A DNA stretch of 51,815 bases. Source: an uncultured Acidobacteriota bacterium (lineage in GTDB: Bacteria > Acidobacteriota > Terriglobia > Terriglobales > Acidobacteriaceae). The stretch's first letter is position 1, and each line of letters starts with the position of its first letter. Positions 16,830-26,900 of the stretch are shown in pieces. The notes under the pieces are model-generated. The model saw only the letters and a list, made by a program, of their open reading frames with translations, searched no databases and was not told the DNA's origin. The DNA lies in contig CAIQPK010000051.1 in the NCBI GenBank assembly GCA_903873705.1, positions 1-51,815 on the forward strand, read 5' to 3'. The position numbers and the translations under genes are program-made.

Positions 16830-17615
16830 ATGAGTCTCATCACACTCGCCATCACGTTCTTTCAGGACACCGACGCTCCCGCCATCCCCGCCACCGCCTC
16901 GCACGACGGCGCGTTCATGGAGATGTTGCACAACAGCGGACCCACAGCGCTCACCGTCCTCGTCATCCTCCTGCTGGCCAGCATCTTCTCCTGGGCCATC
17001 ATGATCTCCAAGTGGAACGCCTTCCGCCAGGCCCAGGCCCAGGGCAAACGCTTCGTGCGCGCCTTCCGCAAATCCGGCCGCCTCTCGGAAATCGCCGCCG
17101 TGGCCGACCAGTTCCGCCCCAGCCCCCTCGTCGCCGTCTTCCACGAGATCCACGACGAGTACCAGCGCCAGTCCGGTGGCCGCGGCACCCCGCCCAACCC
17201 CGCCGCCCTCGAGCGCGCCGCGCAAACCGCCTCCAGCGAGTCCCTCACCCAGATGGAATCGCGCATGACGTGGCTCGCCACCATCGCACAGTCCGCCACC
17301 TTCATCGGCCTTTTCGGCACGGTCATGGGCATCGTCGACGCCTTCCATGGCCTCGGCACCGCCGGCGCCGCCACCTTGCGCGCCGTCGCACCCGGCATCT
17401 CCGAGGCCCTCATCACCACCGCCGCCGGCCTCGTCGTCGCCGTCCCCGCCCTCATCGGTTACAACCAGCTCACCGCCCGTGTCCGAGAGTTTGCCGCCCG
17501 TATGGACGACTTTGGCCGCGAGCTCCTCAACGCCATCGAAAACGCCGCGCTCGTAACGCCCGTCGCTCCCCCCGCGCCACCCGCACCCGAAGAACCCCGC
17601 CGGAGGACCTTCTAG
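16830..17615 (+). CDS. tolQ: TolQ (ExbB/MotA family proton channel)
   Basis: 261 aa. Three membrane helices: ~36-58 (ALTVLVILLLASIFSWAIM), ~150-172 (IAQSATFIGLFGTVMGIV) and ~187-210 (GISEALITTAAGLVVAVPAL). The LFGTVMGI and AAGLVVAVPA blocks are diagnostic. It forms the inner-membrane proton channel with TolR that energises TolA during cell constriction and outer-membrane upkeep. The C-terminus is Pro-rich. The tolR start follows directly after the stop, so expression is coupled. First gene of a six-gene Tol-Pal run. Confidence 0.95.
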   Translation: MSLITLAITFFQDTDAPAIPATASHDGAFMEMLHNSGPTALTVLVILLLASIFSWAIMISKWNAFRQAQAQGKRFVRAFRKSGRLSEIAAVADQFRPSPLVAVFHEIHDEYQRQSGGRGTPPNPAALERAAQTASSESLTQMESRMTWLATIAQSATFIGLFGTVMGIVDAFHGLGTAGAATLRAVAPGISEALITTAAGLVVAVPALIGYNQLTARVREFAARMDDFGRELLNAIENAALVTPVAPPAPPAPEEPRRRTF

Positions 17616-17616
17616 C

Positions 17617-18030
17617 GTGGCCTTCACCAACAGTCGCGGACGTACCCAGACCGCCCTCGCCGACATCAACATCACGCCGCTCGTCGACGTCGTACTCGTC
17701 CTGCTGCTGATCTTCATGCTCACCGCGCCCGTGCTGCAATCCGGCGTAGAAGTCGCCGTGCCCCACACACGCTCCGTCAATCAGCTCACCGAAGAGCGCA
17801 CCGTCATCACCATCGACAAAGACCAGAACGTCTTCCTGCAGGACAAGCCCGTTAACGTCAACGCTCTGAAATCGTTGCTCGCCTCCACCAACGGCCCCGG
17901 CAAGAGCAAGGTCGTCTACGTCCGCGCCGACGAGAAAGTCCCCTTCGGCGCCTTCGCCAGTGTGATGGACGCCGTCAAAGCTGCCGGCATCACCAACATC
18001 AGCATCGTCACCCAGCCCCTCAACCAGTAA
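17617..18030 (+). CDS. tolR: TolR (ExbD family)
   Basis: 137 aa from GTG 17617 with GGAGG 17602-17606 upstream. Short cytoplasmic start, one transmembrane helix with the proton-coupling Asp24 in NITPLVDVVLVLLLIFML, then a periplasmic ExbD domain (~45-137, ending ISIVTQPLNQ). It couples proton flow through TolQ to movement of the TonB/TolA-like partner. Its start is two bases after the tolQ stop and its stop is six bases before the next gene. Confidence 0.95.
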   Translation: MAFTNSRGRTQTALADINITPLVDVVLVLLLIFMLTAPVLQSGVEVAVPHTRSVNQLTEERTVITIDKDQNVFLQDKPVNVNALKSLLASTNGPGKSKVVYVRADEKVPFGAFASVMDAVKAAGITNISIVTQPLNQ

Positions 18031-18036
18031 CGAGCC

Positions 18037-18825
18037 ATGTCCACGTACGCCCATCCCGCCCCTGCCCAGCAAAACATCGGCGGCGGCTTCGTGGGCGCCG
18101 TCGTCCTGCACATCGCCGTCTTTGCCGCGCTCATAGGCGCCGCGTTACTCCACCCTGAAAACACCACCCGTTGGGGCGAGAACGCCACATCCGTCGGAGC
18201 CATCCAGGCCTCGATGGTCTCCTCCATCCCGCTGCCGCCCAAAGCCCCGCCTGTTGAAAAGTCCGTCCTCACCGAAGAGAACGTCACCAAGGCGCCCGCG
18301 GTGCAGCAAAAAGAAACCACGGTAGCCCCGCCTCGCCCCACCGACCTCCTCATCAAGGACAAGACCGCAAAAAATCCGAAGCTCGCAGAAAAGGTCGTCC
18401 AAGAAGCCGTCAAGCACCCGCAGCCCGTCCCGGACACCCCCAAGGCCGCCACCGGTGCCGCCGCCACGCAGCTCGCACAATCCGTCACTCAGGTCACCAA
18501 CGGCACCGCCACCACCAGCGTGCAGGACCGCGCTTTCGGCACCCGCTACGCCTACTACTTGCGCATCGTCGGCAACGCCGTCTCGCAGAACTGGTACAAG
18601 CAGGAGGCCGACCCCGGCGCATCGCAGGGCAAGAGCGCCACGCTCCTCTTCGACATCCAGCGCGACGGCACCGTCGCCAATCTCCGCATAGAAACCCGCA
18701 GCGGCTCCGTCTCGCTCGACCAGTCCACCATGCGCGCCGTGCAACGCATCGAAAGCTTCGGCCCGCTCCCAGGCAATGGCGATCGCGTCACGGTGGAGTA
18801 CAAGTTTGATTACCACAACCCATAA
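18037..18825 (+). CDS. TolA-like / TonB-family energy transducer
   Basis: 262 aa. Single N-terminal membrane helix (~17-40, FVGAVVLHIAVFAALIGAAL), a Pro/Lys-rich periplasmic linker (~65-145), and a C-terminal TonB/TolA-fold domain (~170-262: YAYYLRIVGNAVSQNWY, LLFDIQRDGTVANLRIE, DQSTMRAVQRIESFGPLP). It should link the TolQR motor to TolB/Pal across the periplasm. The linker is far shorter than the ~230-residue helical domain of E. coli TolA and the C-domain reads as TonB-like, so 'TolA' is assigned by position. Confidence 0.85.
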   Translation: MSTYAHPAPAQQNIGGGFVGAVVLHIAVFAALIGAALLHPENTTRWGENATSVGAIQASMVSSIPLPPKAPPVEKSVLTEENVTKAPAVQQKETTVAPPRPTDLLIKDKTAKNPKLAEKVVQEAVKHPQPVPDTPKAATGAAATQLAQSVTQVTNGTATTSVQDRAFGTRYAYYLRIVGNAVSQNWYKQEADPGASQGKSATLLFDIQRDGTVANLRIETRSGSVSLDQSTMRAVQRIESFGPLPGNGDRVTVEYKFDYHNP

Positions 18826-18874
18826 GCCTCAGCCCGTACACCCCCCAGCACCCATCTGTGCGTCTATCCTAGGG

Positions 18875-20278
18875 ATGATGAAAAGACGGATGATGCCTGG
18901 AACGTTCCGCTCTATTTCGACGAGGCTGGCAACACGCGTCTCTCAACCTGCTCTCAAGTCGCTGCTCGCCGCGGCGCTGTTCCTGTGCGCCGCGCCCATG
19001 CTCCATGCGCAGGACTGGTTCCACCTCGAAACCAGCACCGGCGCTGACCGCATCCGCATCGCCGTCGCCGACTTCAAGCCTCAATCCGCCGACCCCAACA
19101 CCGCCACCTGCAAGCGCGCCTTCGACACCACCCTCTTCGCCGACCTCAACGTCGCCGGCATCTTCGACATGGTCTCCAAGTCCCAGCTCCCGCAGGTCAC
19201 CCCCGGCGTCCCCGCCGAGATGAATCTCCAGCAGTGGGCCGCGCCACCCGCCACCGCCGCCATGGTCGCCTTCGGCAACCTCTCCGTGCAAAGCGGCCGC
19301 ATCATCGTCAACGGTTTTCTCGACGACGCCAAGAACACCCAATTCCCCCAAATCTTCGCCAAGCAGTACAGCGAAGAAGCCAGCGAAGACCAGGCCCGCC
19401 AAATCGCCCACCGTTTCGCCGACGAGATCATCGCCCGCCTCGGCGGCGGCATCACCGGCATCGCCGAAACCAAGATCTACTACGTCAAGCAGACCGGCGA
19501 AAACAAGGAAATCTGGGAGATGGATTACGACGGTGCCAACCAGCACGCCATCACCCACCTCGGCGCCACCTCCATCTCGCCGCGCGTCTCGCCGGATAAC
19601 TCCCGCATCGCCTTCAGCTCACTCAGCCGCGACGGCTTCCAGATCAGGATGTACTCGCTACTGCTCAACCGCATCGTCAACTTCCCCACAGCCCCCGGCG
19701 CTAACATCTCGCCCGCCTGGGCGCCCAGCGGTTCGCAGCTTGCCTTCTCATCGTCGCGCAGCGGTCGCGCCGAAATCTGGGTCTCTGACCCCGACGGCCA
19801 CGTCGCCCACAAGATCACCAGCTTCGGTCGCGACGCCTCGCCCACCTGGAACCCCAAGACCGGCTCCCAAATCGCGTGGATTAGCGGCCGCACCGGCCTG
19901 CCGCAGCTCTACGTCATGGACTCCGACGGCTCTGGCGTCCAGCGCATGACCGACGGCGGTTACGCCTCTTCACCCTCGTGGTCGCCCAACGGCCAGTTCC
20001 TCGCCTTCGCGTGGGACCGCAAATACGGCCCAGGCGCTCCCGGCGGACAGGACATCTACATCATGGAGATCGCCACCAAGCGCTGGATTCAGCTCACCCA
20101 TGACATCGGCCGTTGCGACTTCCCCTCCTGGTCGCCCGACGGCCGCCACCTCGTCTTCTCCAACAACCCCGACGGCCACGCCGACCACTGGCGAATCATG
20201 AGCATGCTGGCCGACGGCACACAAAAGCGGGCCCTCACCGGTTCCGGCACAGACATGCCGAACTGGAGCTGGAAGTAA
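18875..20278 (+). CDS. tolB: TolB periplasmic beta-propeller protein
   Basis: 467 aa from ATG 18875; paired ATGs (18875, 18878, 18890, 18893) leave the exact start open. Signal peptide ends ...PMLHAQ. The N-terminal TolB_N domain (~50-190, e.g. DRIRIAVADFKP) precedes a six-bladed propeller with repeated (S/W)SPDG-type blades: ISPRVSPDNSRIAFSS, ISPAWAPSGSQLAFSS, ASPTWNPKTGSQIAW, ASSPSWSPNGQFLAFAW and CDFPSWSPDGRHLVFS. It binds Pal and links it to the TolA-like protein. Order tolQ-R-A-B-pal-cpoB is the standard one. Confidence 0.95.
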   Translation: MMKRRMMPGTFRSISTRLATRVSQPALKSLLAAALFLCAAPMLHAQDWFHLETSTGADRIRIAVADFKPQSADPNTATCKRAFDTTLFADLNVAGIFDMVSKSQLPQVTPGVPAEMNLQQWAAPPATAAMVAFGNLSVQSGRIIVNGFLDDAKNTQFPQIFAKQYSEEASEDQARQIAHRFADEIIARLGGGITGIAETKIYYVKQTGENKEIWEMDYDGANQHAITHLGATSISPRVSPDNSRIAFSSLSRDGFQIRMYSLLLNRIVNFPTAPGANISPAWAPSGSQLAFSSSRSGRAEIWVSDPDGHVAHKITSFGRDASPTWNPKTGSQIAWISGRTGLPQLYVMDSDGSGVQRMTDGGYASSPSWSPNGQFLAFAWDRKYGPGAPGGQDIYIMEIATKRWIQLTHDIGRCDFPSWSPDGRHLVFSNNPDGHADHWRIMSMLADGTQKRALTGSGTDMPNWSWK

Positions 20279-20341
20279 ACTCTCTTAGCGGTGCCGGCCC
20301 CCAGCAATCAGCATCTTATGTGGTGCACGGAAGGAAGAAGA

Positions 20342-21112
20342 ATGACAAATCATTTCAAGGCCTGGAAGTTCGCGCTGCTCTCGATGGCAGCATCCCTCGC
20401 GCTCGCGGGTTGCCACCACAACAAGCCCATCAACACCACCGGCCTCGGCATCGACAACGCCCCCGCCGCCATGGGCCCCGCGCCCACGGCCACCCTCACC
20501 GCTGACCCGTTAGCCATCGACCTCGGCCAATCCGTCGTGCTCAACTGGCGCACCACCAACGCCACCAGCGTCGTCATCGATGGCATCGGCCCCGTCCCGG
20601 TGAACGGTACCCAGACCGTCTCCCCCGCCAACTCCACCAACTTCCATCTGCTCGCCCGCGGAGACGGCGGCTCCGTTGAAGCCAACATCCGCGTCACCGT
20701 CCGCGTCCCCACCGTCCCCACCACCACGGCGGAAGAGACTTCCACCACCGCCGACATGGGCAGCGAACAGGTCTTTCACCAGAACGTCCAGGACATCTTC
20801 TTCGACTACGACAGCTCCGACCTCCGTCCCGACGCGCAGACCAATGCTCTAGCCGCCGCCCGCTACCTCGCTTCCCATCCCGCCATCCGCGTCCTCATCG
20901 GCGGCTTCTGCGATGACCGCGGCTCAGCCGAGTACAACATTACCCTCGGCGAAAATCGTGCCAACGCTGCCCGTCAGGCCCTCATCAGCGCCGGCGTCGC
21001 CCCCGGCCGCCTTCGCGTCGTCAGCTACGGCAAGGAGCGCCAGTTCTGCACCGAAGAAACCGAAAGTTGCTGGCAGCAGAACCGTCGCGCCCAGTTCAAC
21101 ATCGATAAATAA
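20342..21112 (+). CDS. pal: Peptidoglycan-associated lipoprotein with an extra Ig-like domain
   Basis: 256 aa from ATG 20342, preceded by GGAAGGAAGAAG. Lipobox LALAGC with acylated Cys24. Residues ~60-135 look like an Ig/PKD-type beta-sandwich (LTADPLAIDLGQSVVLNWRT, INTNFHLL-like strands), not found in short enteric Pal. The C-terminal OmpA domain (~150-256) has FFDYDSSDLRPDA, GFCDDRGSAEYN, LGENRANAARQ and QNRRAQFNI, the peptidoglycan-binding signature. It anchors the outer membrane to the wall and partners TolB. Four Cys in the OmpA domain could form disulfides. Confidence 0.93.
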   Translation: MTNHFKAWKFALLSMAASLALAGCHHNKPINTTGLGIDNAPAAMGPAPTATLTADPLAIDLGQSVVLNWRTTNATSVVIDGIGPVPVNGTQTVSPANSTNFHLLARGDGGSVEANIRVTVRVPTVPTTTAEETSTTADMGSEQVFHQNVQDIFFDYDSSDLRPDAQTNALAAARYLASHPAIRVLIGGFCDDRGSAEYNITLGENRANAARQALISAGVAPGRLRVVSYGKERQFCTEETESCWQQNRRAQFNIDK

Positions 21113-21210
21113 AGCAGTTCTCTAACCCGGTCATCGGCCCTGCATCATCCGGCGGCGCGCAGCGACCATTCGCTACGCGCCGCTCAAGTCATCATCAACA
21201 GGAGCGTCCC

Positions 21211-22158
21211 GTGCTAACTTCATTTCGCCTCCGCTTTGCAGCCGCGGCGCTGCTCGTCTTCGCTCTCCCCCTGCCCCAGGCCCACGCCGTCAACAAGGAC
21301 ATGGTCCAGCTCCAGACCCAGGTCCAGCAGCTCCTCGACGCCGTCGCCCGTCTGCAGCAATCCAACGACGAGCGCATGGGCGTCATGAAGGACCTCGTCC
21401 AGCAGACCGCCGACTCCGTCAACAAGATGTCCCTCACCGTCGGTTCACTCGAACAGAAGCTCGCCGTTCAACAGGAAGCCAACGCCGCCAAGACCGACCA
21501 GCTCTCCGGCCAGATCCAGTCCCTCAACGACACCCTCGACGAGCTCAAAGCCCGCATGGCCAAACTCGACCGCGCCCTCGCCACCATCCAGAGCCAGGAG
21601 CAGTCCAACGCCGCACTCCTCCAGAATCTCCCCGGAACCAACCCCGGCGCTGGCGCCACACCGGACACCACCGCTGGCCCGGCAACCGCGCCCCAGCAGC
21701 AGATGGCAGACAACACCCCCGCTCCCGTCGTCCCTGTCGGCCGCAAGCCAGCCGCAGGCGTCCCCGCCGGCCCCGGCCCAGACGCCCTCTACCGTGCCGC
21801 GCTCGGCGACTACATGGCCGCCAAATATCCCCTCGCCGCCGGAGAGTTCACTGACCTCATCAATCAGTATCCCGACGACAACCTCGCCGGCAACGCCTAC
21901 TACTACCTCGGCGAAATCAACAGCAAGTCCGCCAAGCCCTCAGCCGCAGTCAAAGACTACGACCACCTCCTCGAGCGCTACCCCGACAACCAGAAGATCC
22001 CCGCAGCCCACCTGCACAAAGCCGAGGCCCTCATCGCCGTCCGCCAGACCGACGCCGGCATCCGTGAGTTCCGCGCCCTTATCCAGCGCTTTCCCAACTC
22101 ACCCGAATCCGCCCAGGCCCGCTCCAAACTCAACGCCATGGGCGCCCGCACCCGCTAG
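21211..22158 (+). CDS. cpoB: CpoB/YbgF: Tol-Pal-associated coiled-coil TPR protein
   Basis: 315 aa from GTG 21211 with AGGAG nine bases before. Signal peptide (to AHA, ~26). Trimerising coiled coil ~30-130 (LQTQVQQLLDAVARLQQS..., LEQKLAVQQEANAAK...), a Pro/Ala-rich linker ~140-190, and three C-terminal TPR repeats ~195-310 (DALYRAALGDYMAAKYPLAA, AYYYLGEINSKSAKPSAA, HKAEALIAVRQTDAGIREF). It coordinates wall synthesis with Tol-driven constriction. Last gene of the Tol run, followed by a palindromic repeat. Confidence 0.93.
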   Translation: MLTSFRLRFAAAALLVFALPLPQAHAVNKDMVQLQTQVQQLLDAVARLQQSNDERMGVMKDLVQQTADSVNKMSLTVGSLEQKLAVQQEANAAKTDQLSGQIQSLNDTLDELKARMAKLDRALATIQSQEQSNAALLQNLPGTNPGAGATPDTTAGPATAPQQQMADNTPAPVVPVGRKPAAGVPAGPGPDALYRAALGDYMAAKYPLAAGEFTDLINQYPDDNLAGNAYYYLGEINSKSAKPSAAVKDYDHLLERYPDNQKIPAAHLHKAEALIAVRQTDAGIREFRALIQRFPNSPESAQARSKLNAMGARTR

Positions 22159-22199
22159 ACAAGCACCCCCGCCTCCCGCACCAAATCCCAAGGGGTTGC

Positions 22200-22225
22200 C
22201 CCATGTCCGGATTCTCGGACATGGG
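22200..22225. repeat. Dispersed 26-bp palindrome, copy A
   Basis: CCCATGTCCG (22200-22209), loop GATTCT, CGGACATGGG (22216-22225): a perfect 10-bp stem. Copies B (23864-23889) and C (34437-34462) have the same stem. Copies A and C also share the left flank AATCCCAA.GGG.TGC. It lies in the 96-bp gap between cpoB and the convergent DapA-like gene, and may help end both transcripts. Confidence 0.85.
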
Positions 22226-22254
22226 TTCCACCGGCTTCCGCAGGACTACCAGCC

Positions 22255-23268
22255 CTAGCTAGGCATCTCCCGCAGCGCCGCTTCCACCCGTTCCCGCCCC
22301 GCCGCATTCAACGGCAGTCTGGGCAGCCTCGGCGCTCCACCGTAGTACCCATTCAAGTCACACCCATACTTCACCCCGGCCACACCCAGCTCCTCAGCCA
22401 GCAGTTGCGACGCCACCAGAATCCGGTCCGCCTTCTGGGCCGCCAGCGCATCATCGCCGTCCTTCCACGCCGCATAAACCTCATAACAGGCCTGCGGCGC
22501 ACAAGCAGCCAGCACCGGCGCCGCTCCACTCGCCCCGGCCCGCAGCACCGGCAGCATATCCGTGCTCCCCGCCGCCAGCACCTGGAACCCCACGCTCTTC
22601 GTCCGTGTCTTCAACATCGGCTGCGCCGTCCCCTGCCCCAGCGTCACCAGCCCGGACCCCGCAGCCCTCATCCGCCGCGTCACCGCCGCAAACACCGCCG
22701 TCACCTCAACCTCACGCTTCACACTCGCGGTCGCAGCAGCAATCTCCGCAAACCGCGCCGGAATCAAATCAGCATCGACCATCCCGATCAGATTCGCATG
22801 ACGTGCCAGCTCCGCCACCCACTCCACCGGCAGCGCCCGGCTGCCAAATCCGCTCCCCACCACCACCGGCAGCGGCGACGCATCCGCCAGCGCCCGGAAG
22901 TACACCATCGCCTCTTCCGCCGAATCGCCCTGCAACTGGTGCGGCGATTCAGCCAGCACCGCATCAAAACCCGTGTCAAACGCAACCTGCGCCGCCTCCA
23001 GCGAAGCACGCACGCTGTCCCGGCTCACGCCCGCGATCAACACCTTCTCATGCGCTGCCGCCCGCGCTACCGCGGCCAACACCTCTCCGCTCTCAGCGTC
23101 GGTCAGCCCATTCGCCTCGCTGCCCGGCCCAAGCACGATCAGTCCCGCCGCCGGCGTCTTCGAGAAGCGCGCCACATTCGCTTCCAGCTTCGCGGCAAAG
23201 AGCCGCCCATCACGATGAAAGGGTACTGTCAGAGGTACATGGAGTCCGTCAAGCAACATAAGTGTCAT
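22255..23268 (-). CDS. DapA-fold (dihydrodipicolinate synthase family) protein lacking catalytic residues
   Basis: 337 aa. The barrel pattern of the DHDPS/NAL family is clear: GLHVPLTVPFHRDGRL at the N-terminus, GLIVLGPGSEANGLTDAE, VLIAGVSRDSVRASLEAA and FDAVLAESPH. But the family's Schiff-base Lys (normally in G-I-K-x-x-S-G-D) is replaced by LIGMVDADLIP, and the catalytic Tyr (normally L-Y-N-x-P) by VVVGSGFG. So a normal aldolase/lyase reaction is unlikely. It could be a regulator, a diverged enzyme or a binding protein. Start ATG 23268, with Met4 as alternative. Confidence 0.8.
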   Translation of the reverse strand: MTLMLLDGLHVPLTVPFHRDGRLFAAKLEANVARFSKTPAAGLIVLGPGSEANGLTDAESGEVLAAVARAAAHEKVLIAGVSRDSVRASLEAAQVAFDTGFDAVLAESPHQLQGDSAEEAMVYFRALADASPLPVVVGSGFGSRALPVEWVAELARHANLIGMVDADLIPARFAEIAAATASVKREVEVTAVFAAVTRRMRAAGSGLVTLGQGTAQPMLKTRTKSVGFQVLAAGSTDMLPVLRAGASGAAPVLAACAPQACYEVYAAWKDGDDALAAQKADRILVASQLLAEELGVAGVKYGCDLNGYYGGAPRLPRLPLNAAGRERVEAALREMPS

Positions 23269-23308
23269 TCCAGTTTATGCCCGGTGGCGTACACTTTTCT
23301 CCAAGACC

Positions 23309-23803
23309 ATGGAATCCAAAGGCGTGGAAGAAGAGTTCGAGGTATCGCAGGGCAAGTCCATAGGTGAACTGTGGCGCGAAGCCGCCTGGTTTATCACCCA
23401 CACCGCGCTCGCGATCGTTGCGATGGTGGCCTCGATCGCCCTCTATTCCCTGGCCCACCCCAGTCCCACCGCCGATCTCCCCAAGCTGATCGGCACCGCG
23501 CTCGCCTTCATCGGTCCGCTCTTCTTCGGCTTCCTCATCGCCAGGTGGAAGCACAACGACACCGCCCGCTACGTCTGGATCTCCGGCATCATCATCTTCG
23601 CCATCGTCTGCGTCTGGGTCATCGATCTCCCCACCGGCCCCGGCCTCTGCGAGCACTGCCTCGTCCTCGAACGCCTCTGGCGCACCTTCTTCGACATCGA
23701 ACACGGCAGCGGACTCATGGCCGGCGAAGGCCTCATGGTCGGCAGCTGGGTCCCGCTATCGCTCTTCGGCTACGCCATCGGCGCCCGCTTCGGCCTCGAC
23801 TAG
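23309..23803 (+). CDS. Small four-helix membrane protein, unknown function
   Basis: 164 aa. Polar start (~1-25), then hydrophobic segments at ~28-48 (FITHTALAIVAMVASIALYSL), ~58-80 (LIGTALAFIGPLFFGFLIA), ~88-106 (VWISGIIIFAIVCVWVI) and ~142-160 (MVGSWVPLSLFGYAIGA). Between the last two is CEHCLVLERLWRTFF, a Cys-x-x-Cys that might bind a metal or form a disulfide. I do not recognise the family. Divergent from the DapA-like gene, 40 bp apart. A palindromic repeat follows. Confidence 0.7.
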   Translation: MESKGVEEEFEVSQGKSIGELWREAAWFITHTALAIVAMVASIALYSLAHPSPTADLPKLIGTALAFIGPLFFGFLIARWKHNDTARYVWISGIIIFAIVCVWVIDLPTGPGLCEHCLVLERLWRTFFDIEHGSGLMAGEGLMVGSWVPLSLFGYAIGARFGLD

Positions 23804-23863
23804 CCCCCGCAACAAGCCACCGCAGCTTTTCCGCAACAAGCCACCCAGAACGATTGTGGGTGC

Positions 23864-23889
23864 CCCATGTCCGGATTTTCGGACATGGG
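23864..23889. repeat. Dispersed 26-bp palindrome, copy B
   Basis: Same stem as copy A (CCCATGTCCG / CGGACATGGG) with loop GATTTT. It is preceded by GTGGGTGC, as in copy C. It sits in the 98-bp gap between convergent genes. Nearby, GCAACAAGCCACC occurs twice (23812 and 23833 regions). Confidence 0.85.
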
Positions 23890-23901
23890 ATCGGCAGAAT
23901 C

Positions 23902-26900
23902 CTAAACAGCCACAGCCAGCCGCCGCGCATGCAGGCTCTGCAACGCCTCCACCCGCCGCGTCCCGCTCTGCATCGACTCAATCCCTTCCACCGCAGCCCT
24001 CGCCGCAGCCATCGTCGTAATCGTCGGCACCCGCGCCAGCACCGCCGCGCCGCGGATTGCCTGATCGTCGAACACCCGCTCCTGCCCCTGCGGCGTATTC
24101 ACAATCAACTGGATCCGTTCGCCCTTGATCAGGTCGACAACGTTTGGCCGTCCCTCGTTCACCTTGTACACCCGCTCCACCTGCAACCCGCCGGCCTCCA
24201 GCAGCGCCGCCGTCCCATGCGTAGCCACCAGCCGGAACCCGAGATCGACGTACCGCTTCGCCAGCGGAAGCACGTTCTCTTTGTCGCGGTCGTTCACGCT
24301 GAAGAACACCGTACCCTCCAGCGGCAGATGCAGTCCCGCCGCCGTCTGTGCCTTGGCAAACGCCTCGCCAAAATTATCCGCCACGCCCATCACTTCGCCG
24401 GTCGACTTCATTTCCGGCCCAAGCACCGGATCCACACCCTGGAACTTGCCCCACGGAAACACCGGCGACTTCACAAAGAAGTGCTCGCCCGTCCCCAGGT
24501 CCTTGCCGCTGGCCAACTCCTCTGGCAGCAACTCCTTCAGCGTCCGCCCGGTCATCAACCGCGCCGCCACCTTCGCCAGTTGCACGCCCGTCGCCTTCGA
24601 CACATAAGGCACCGTGCGCGAAGCTCGCGGGTTCACCTCAATCACAAACACCTTGCCCCGCTGAATCGCAAATTGCAAATTGCAAAGCCCGATCACATTC
24701 AGCGCCAGCGCCAGCTTCCGCGTGTAAACGCGAATCGTCTCCAGCACCTCCGGCGACAGATCGACCGCCGGCAGCACGCACGACGAGTCCCCCGAGTGCA
24801 CCCCGGCCTCTTCGATATGCTGCATGATCCCGGCAATAATCACATCCTTGCCATCGCACAGCGCGTCGACATCCACCTCCTGCGCATCCTCCAGGAAGTG
24901 GTCGATCAGCACGGGCCGCTCCTGCGAGTACTCAATCGCCGAGCTCATGTACTTCACCACTTCGGCATCGTCATAAGCGATCACCATCGCACGCCCGCCC
25001 AGCACATATGAAGGCCGCACCAGTACCGGATACTCCACCCGCTTCGCTCCAGCAAGCGCTTCCTCAACGCTCGTGGCCAGCGCTCCCGGCGGCTGCGGAA
25101 TCTCCAGCTCGTTGATCAGCTTCTGAAACCGCTTCCGGTCCTCCGCCAGCTCAATCGACTCCGGCGACGTCCCAATAATCGGCACACCCGCCGCCTTCAA
25201 CGGCAGGCTCAAATTCAGCGGCGTCTGCCCGCCGAACTGCACAATCATCCCAATCTCCGCCCCGCCCGACGCCTCGTGCTCATACACCGCGAGCACGTCT
25301 TCCAGCGTCAGCGGCTCAAAGTACAACCGGTCGCTCGTGTCGTAGTCGGTAGACACCGTCTCCGGATTGCAATTCACCATGATCGTCTCGTAGCCGTCGT
25401 CCCGCAGCGCAAACGCCGCATGGCAGCAGCAGTAATCGAACTCAATCCCCTGCCCAATCCGGTTCGGCCCCGAGCCAAGAATGATGACCTTCCTCTTAGC
25501 CGTCGGCGGCATCTCGTCTTCTTCGTCGTAGCAGGAGTAAAGATACGGCGTCGAGCTATCGAACTCACCCGCGCACGTATCCACCATCTTGAATACCGGC
25601 TTCACACCCAGCTTCCTGCGCAGCTCCGCCACGCTCGCCACCGCGCCCTTGCCTTCCAGCTTCCACACTGCAGCCAGACGCTCATCGGATATCCCCATCC
25701 GCTTCGCCTGCTGCATCGTCGCCGTGTCCATCGCCTCAGGCTTCACTTCACCCACAGCTTTCAGTTCATCGGAAATCTGCTTCATCTGGTCCAGGAACCA
25801 CGGATCCATCCCCGTCAGCTGCGCCACCTCGCGCACCGTCTTGCCTACGTCGAACGCATAGCGCAGATACGCCAGCCGCTCTGGATGCGGCGTCACCAGC
25901 CGCTGCGTCAGCCGCCGCGGATCGATGTTGTCGTTGGTCCCCTTCTTGCCCGTCTCCAGCGACCGCACCGCCTTCATCATCGCTTCCTTGAAGGTCCTGC
26001 CAATCGCCATCACTTCACCCACAGACTTCATCTGCGGCCCCAGCGTCTCATTCGCTCCGCTGAACTTCTCAAACTGCCACTTCGGAATCTTCACGACCAC
26101 ATAATCAATCGTCGGCTCAAAGCACGCCGGCGTGGCCTTCGTAATATCGTTCTGCAACTCGTCGAGCGTATAGCCCACCGCCAGCCGCGCCGCAATCTTC
26201 GCAATCGGAAACCCCGTAGCCTTCGACGCCAGCGCCGACGACCGTGACACGCGCGGGTTCATCTCGATCACCGTCATGCGCCCGTTCTGCGGATTCACCG
26301 CGAACTGCACATTCGATCCACCCGTCTCCACGCCAATCTCGCGGATCACCGCAATCGCCGCATCGCGCATGGCCTGGTACTCGCGGTCCGTCAGCGTCTG
26401 CGCCGGAGCCACCGTAATCGAGTCGCCCGTATGCACGCCCATCGGATCGAAGTTCTCAATCGAGCAGATGATCACCACGTTGTCGTTCAGGTCGCGAACA
26501 ACCTCCAACTCATACTCTTTCCACCCCAGCACGCTCTCTTCCAGCAGGCACTCATGCACCGGCGAAAGATCCAGCCCGCGCGACAAAATCTCCATCAGCT
26601 CTTCGCGGTTATAAGCGATGCCGCCGCCCGACCCACCCAGCGTAAAGCTAGGCCGAATCACCACCGGAAAGCCAATCTTCGTCGCATACTCCAGCCCATC
26701 GCGAATGTTCGTAATCAGCGCGGACTTCGGCATATCCAGCCCGATCTTGTTCATCGCATCCTTGAACAACAACCGGTCTTCCGCCTTCTTGATCGCCTCC
26801 AGCTTCGCGCCGATCAGCTCAATCCCCAGCTGATCCAGCACACCCTTGTCGGCCAGATCGACCGCCAAATTCAGCGCCGTCTGCCCACCCACCGTAGGCA

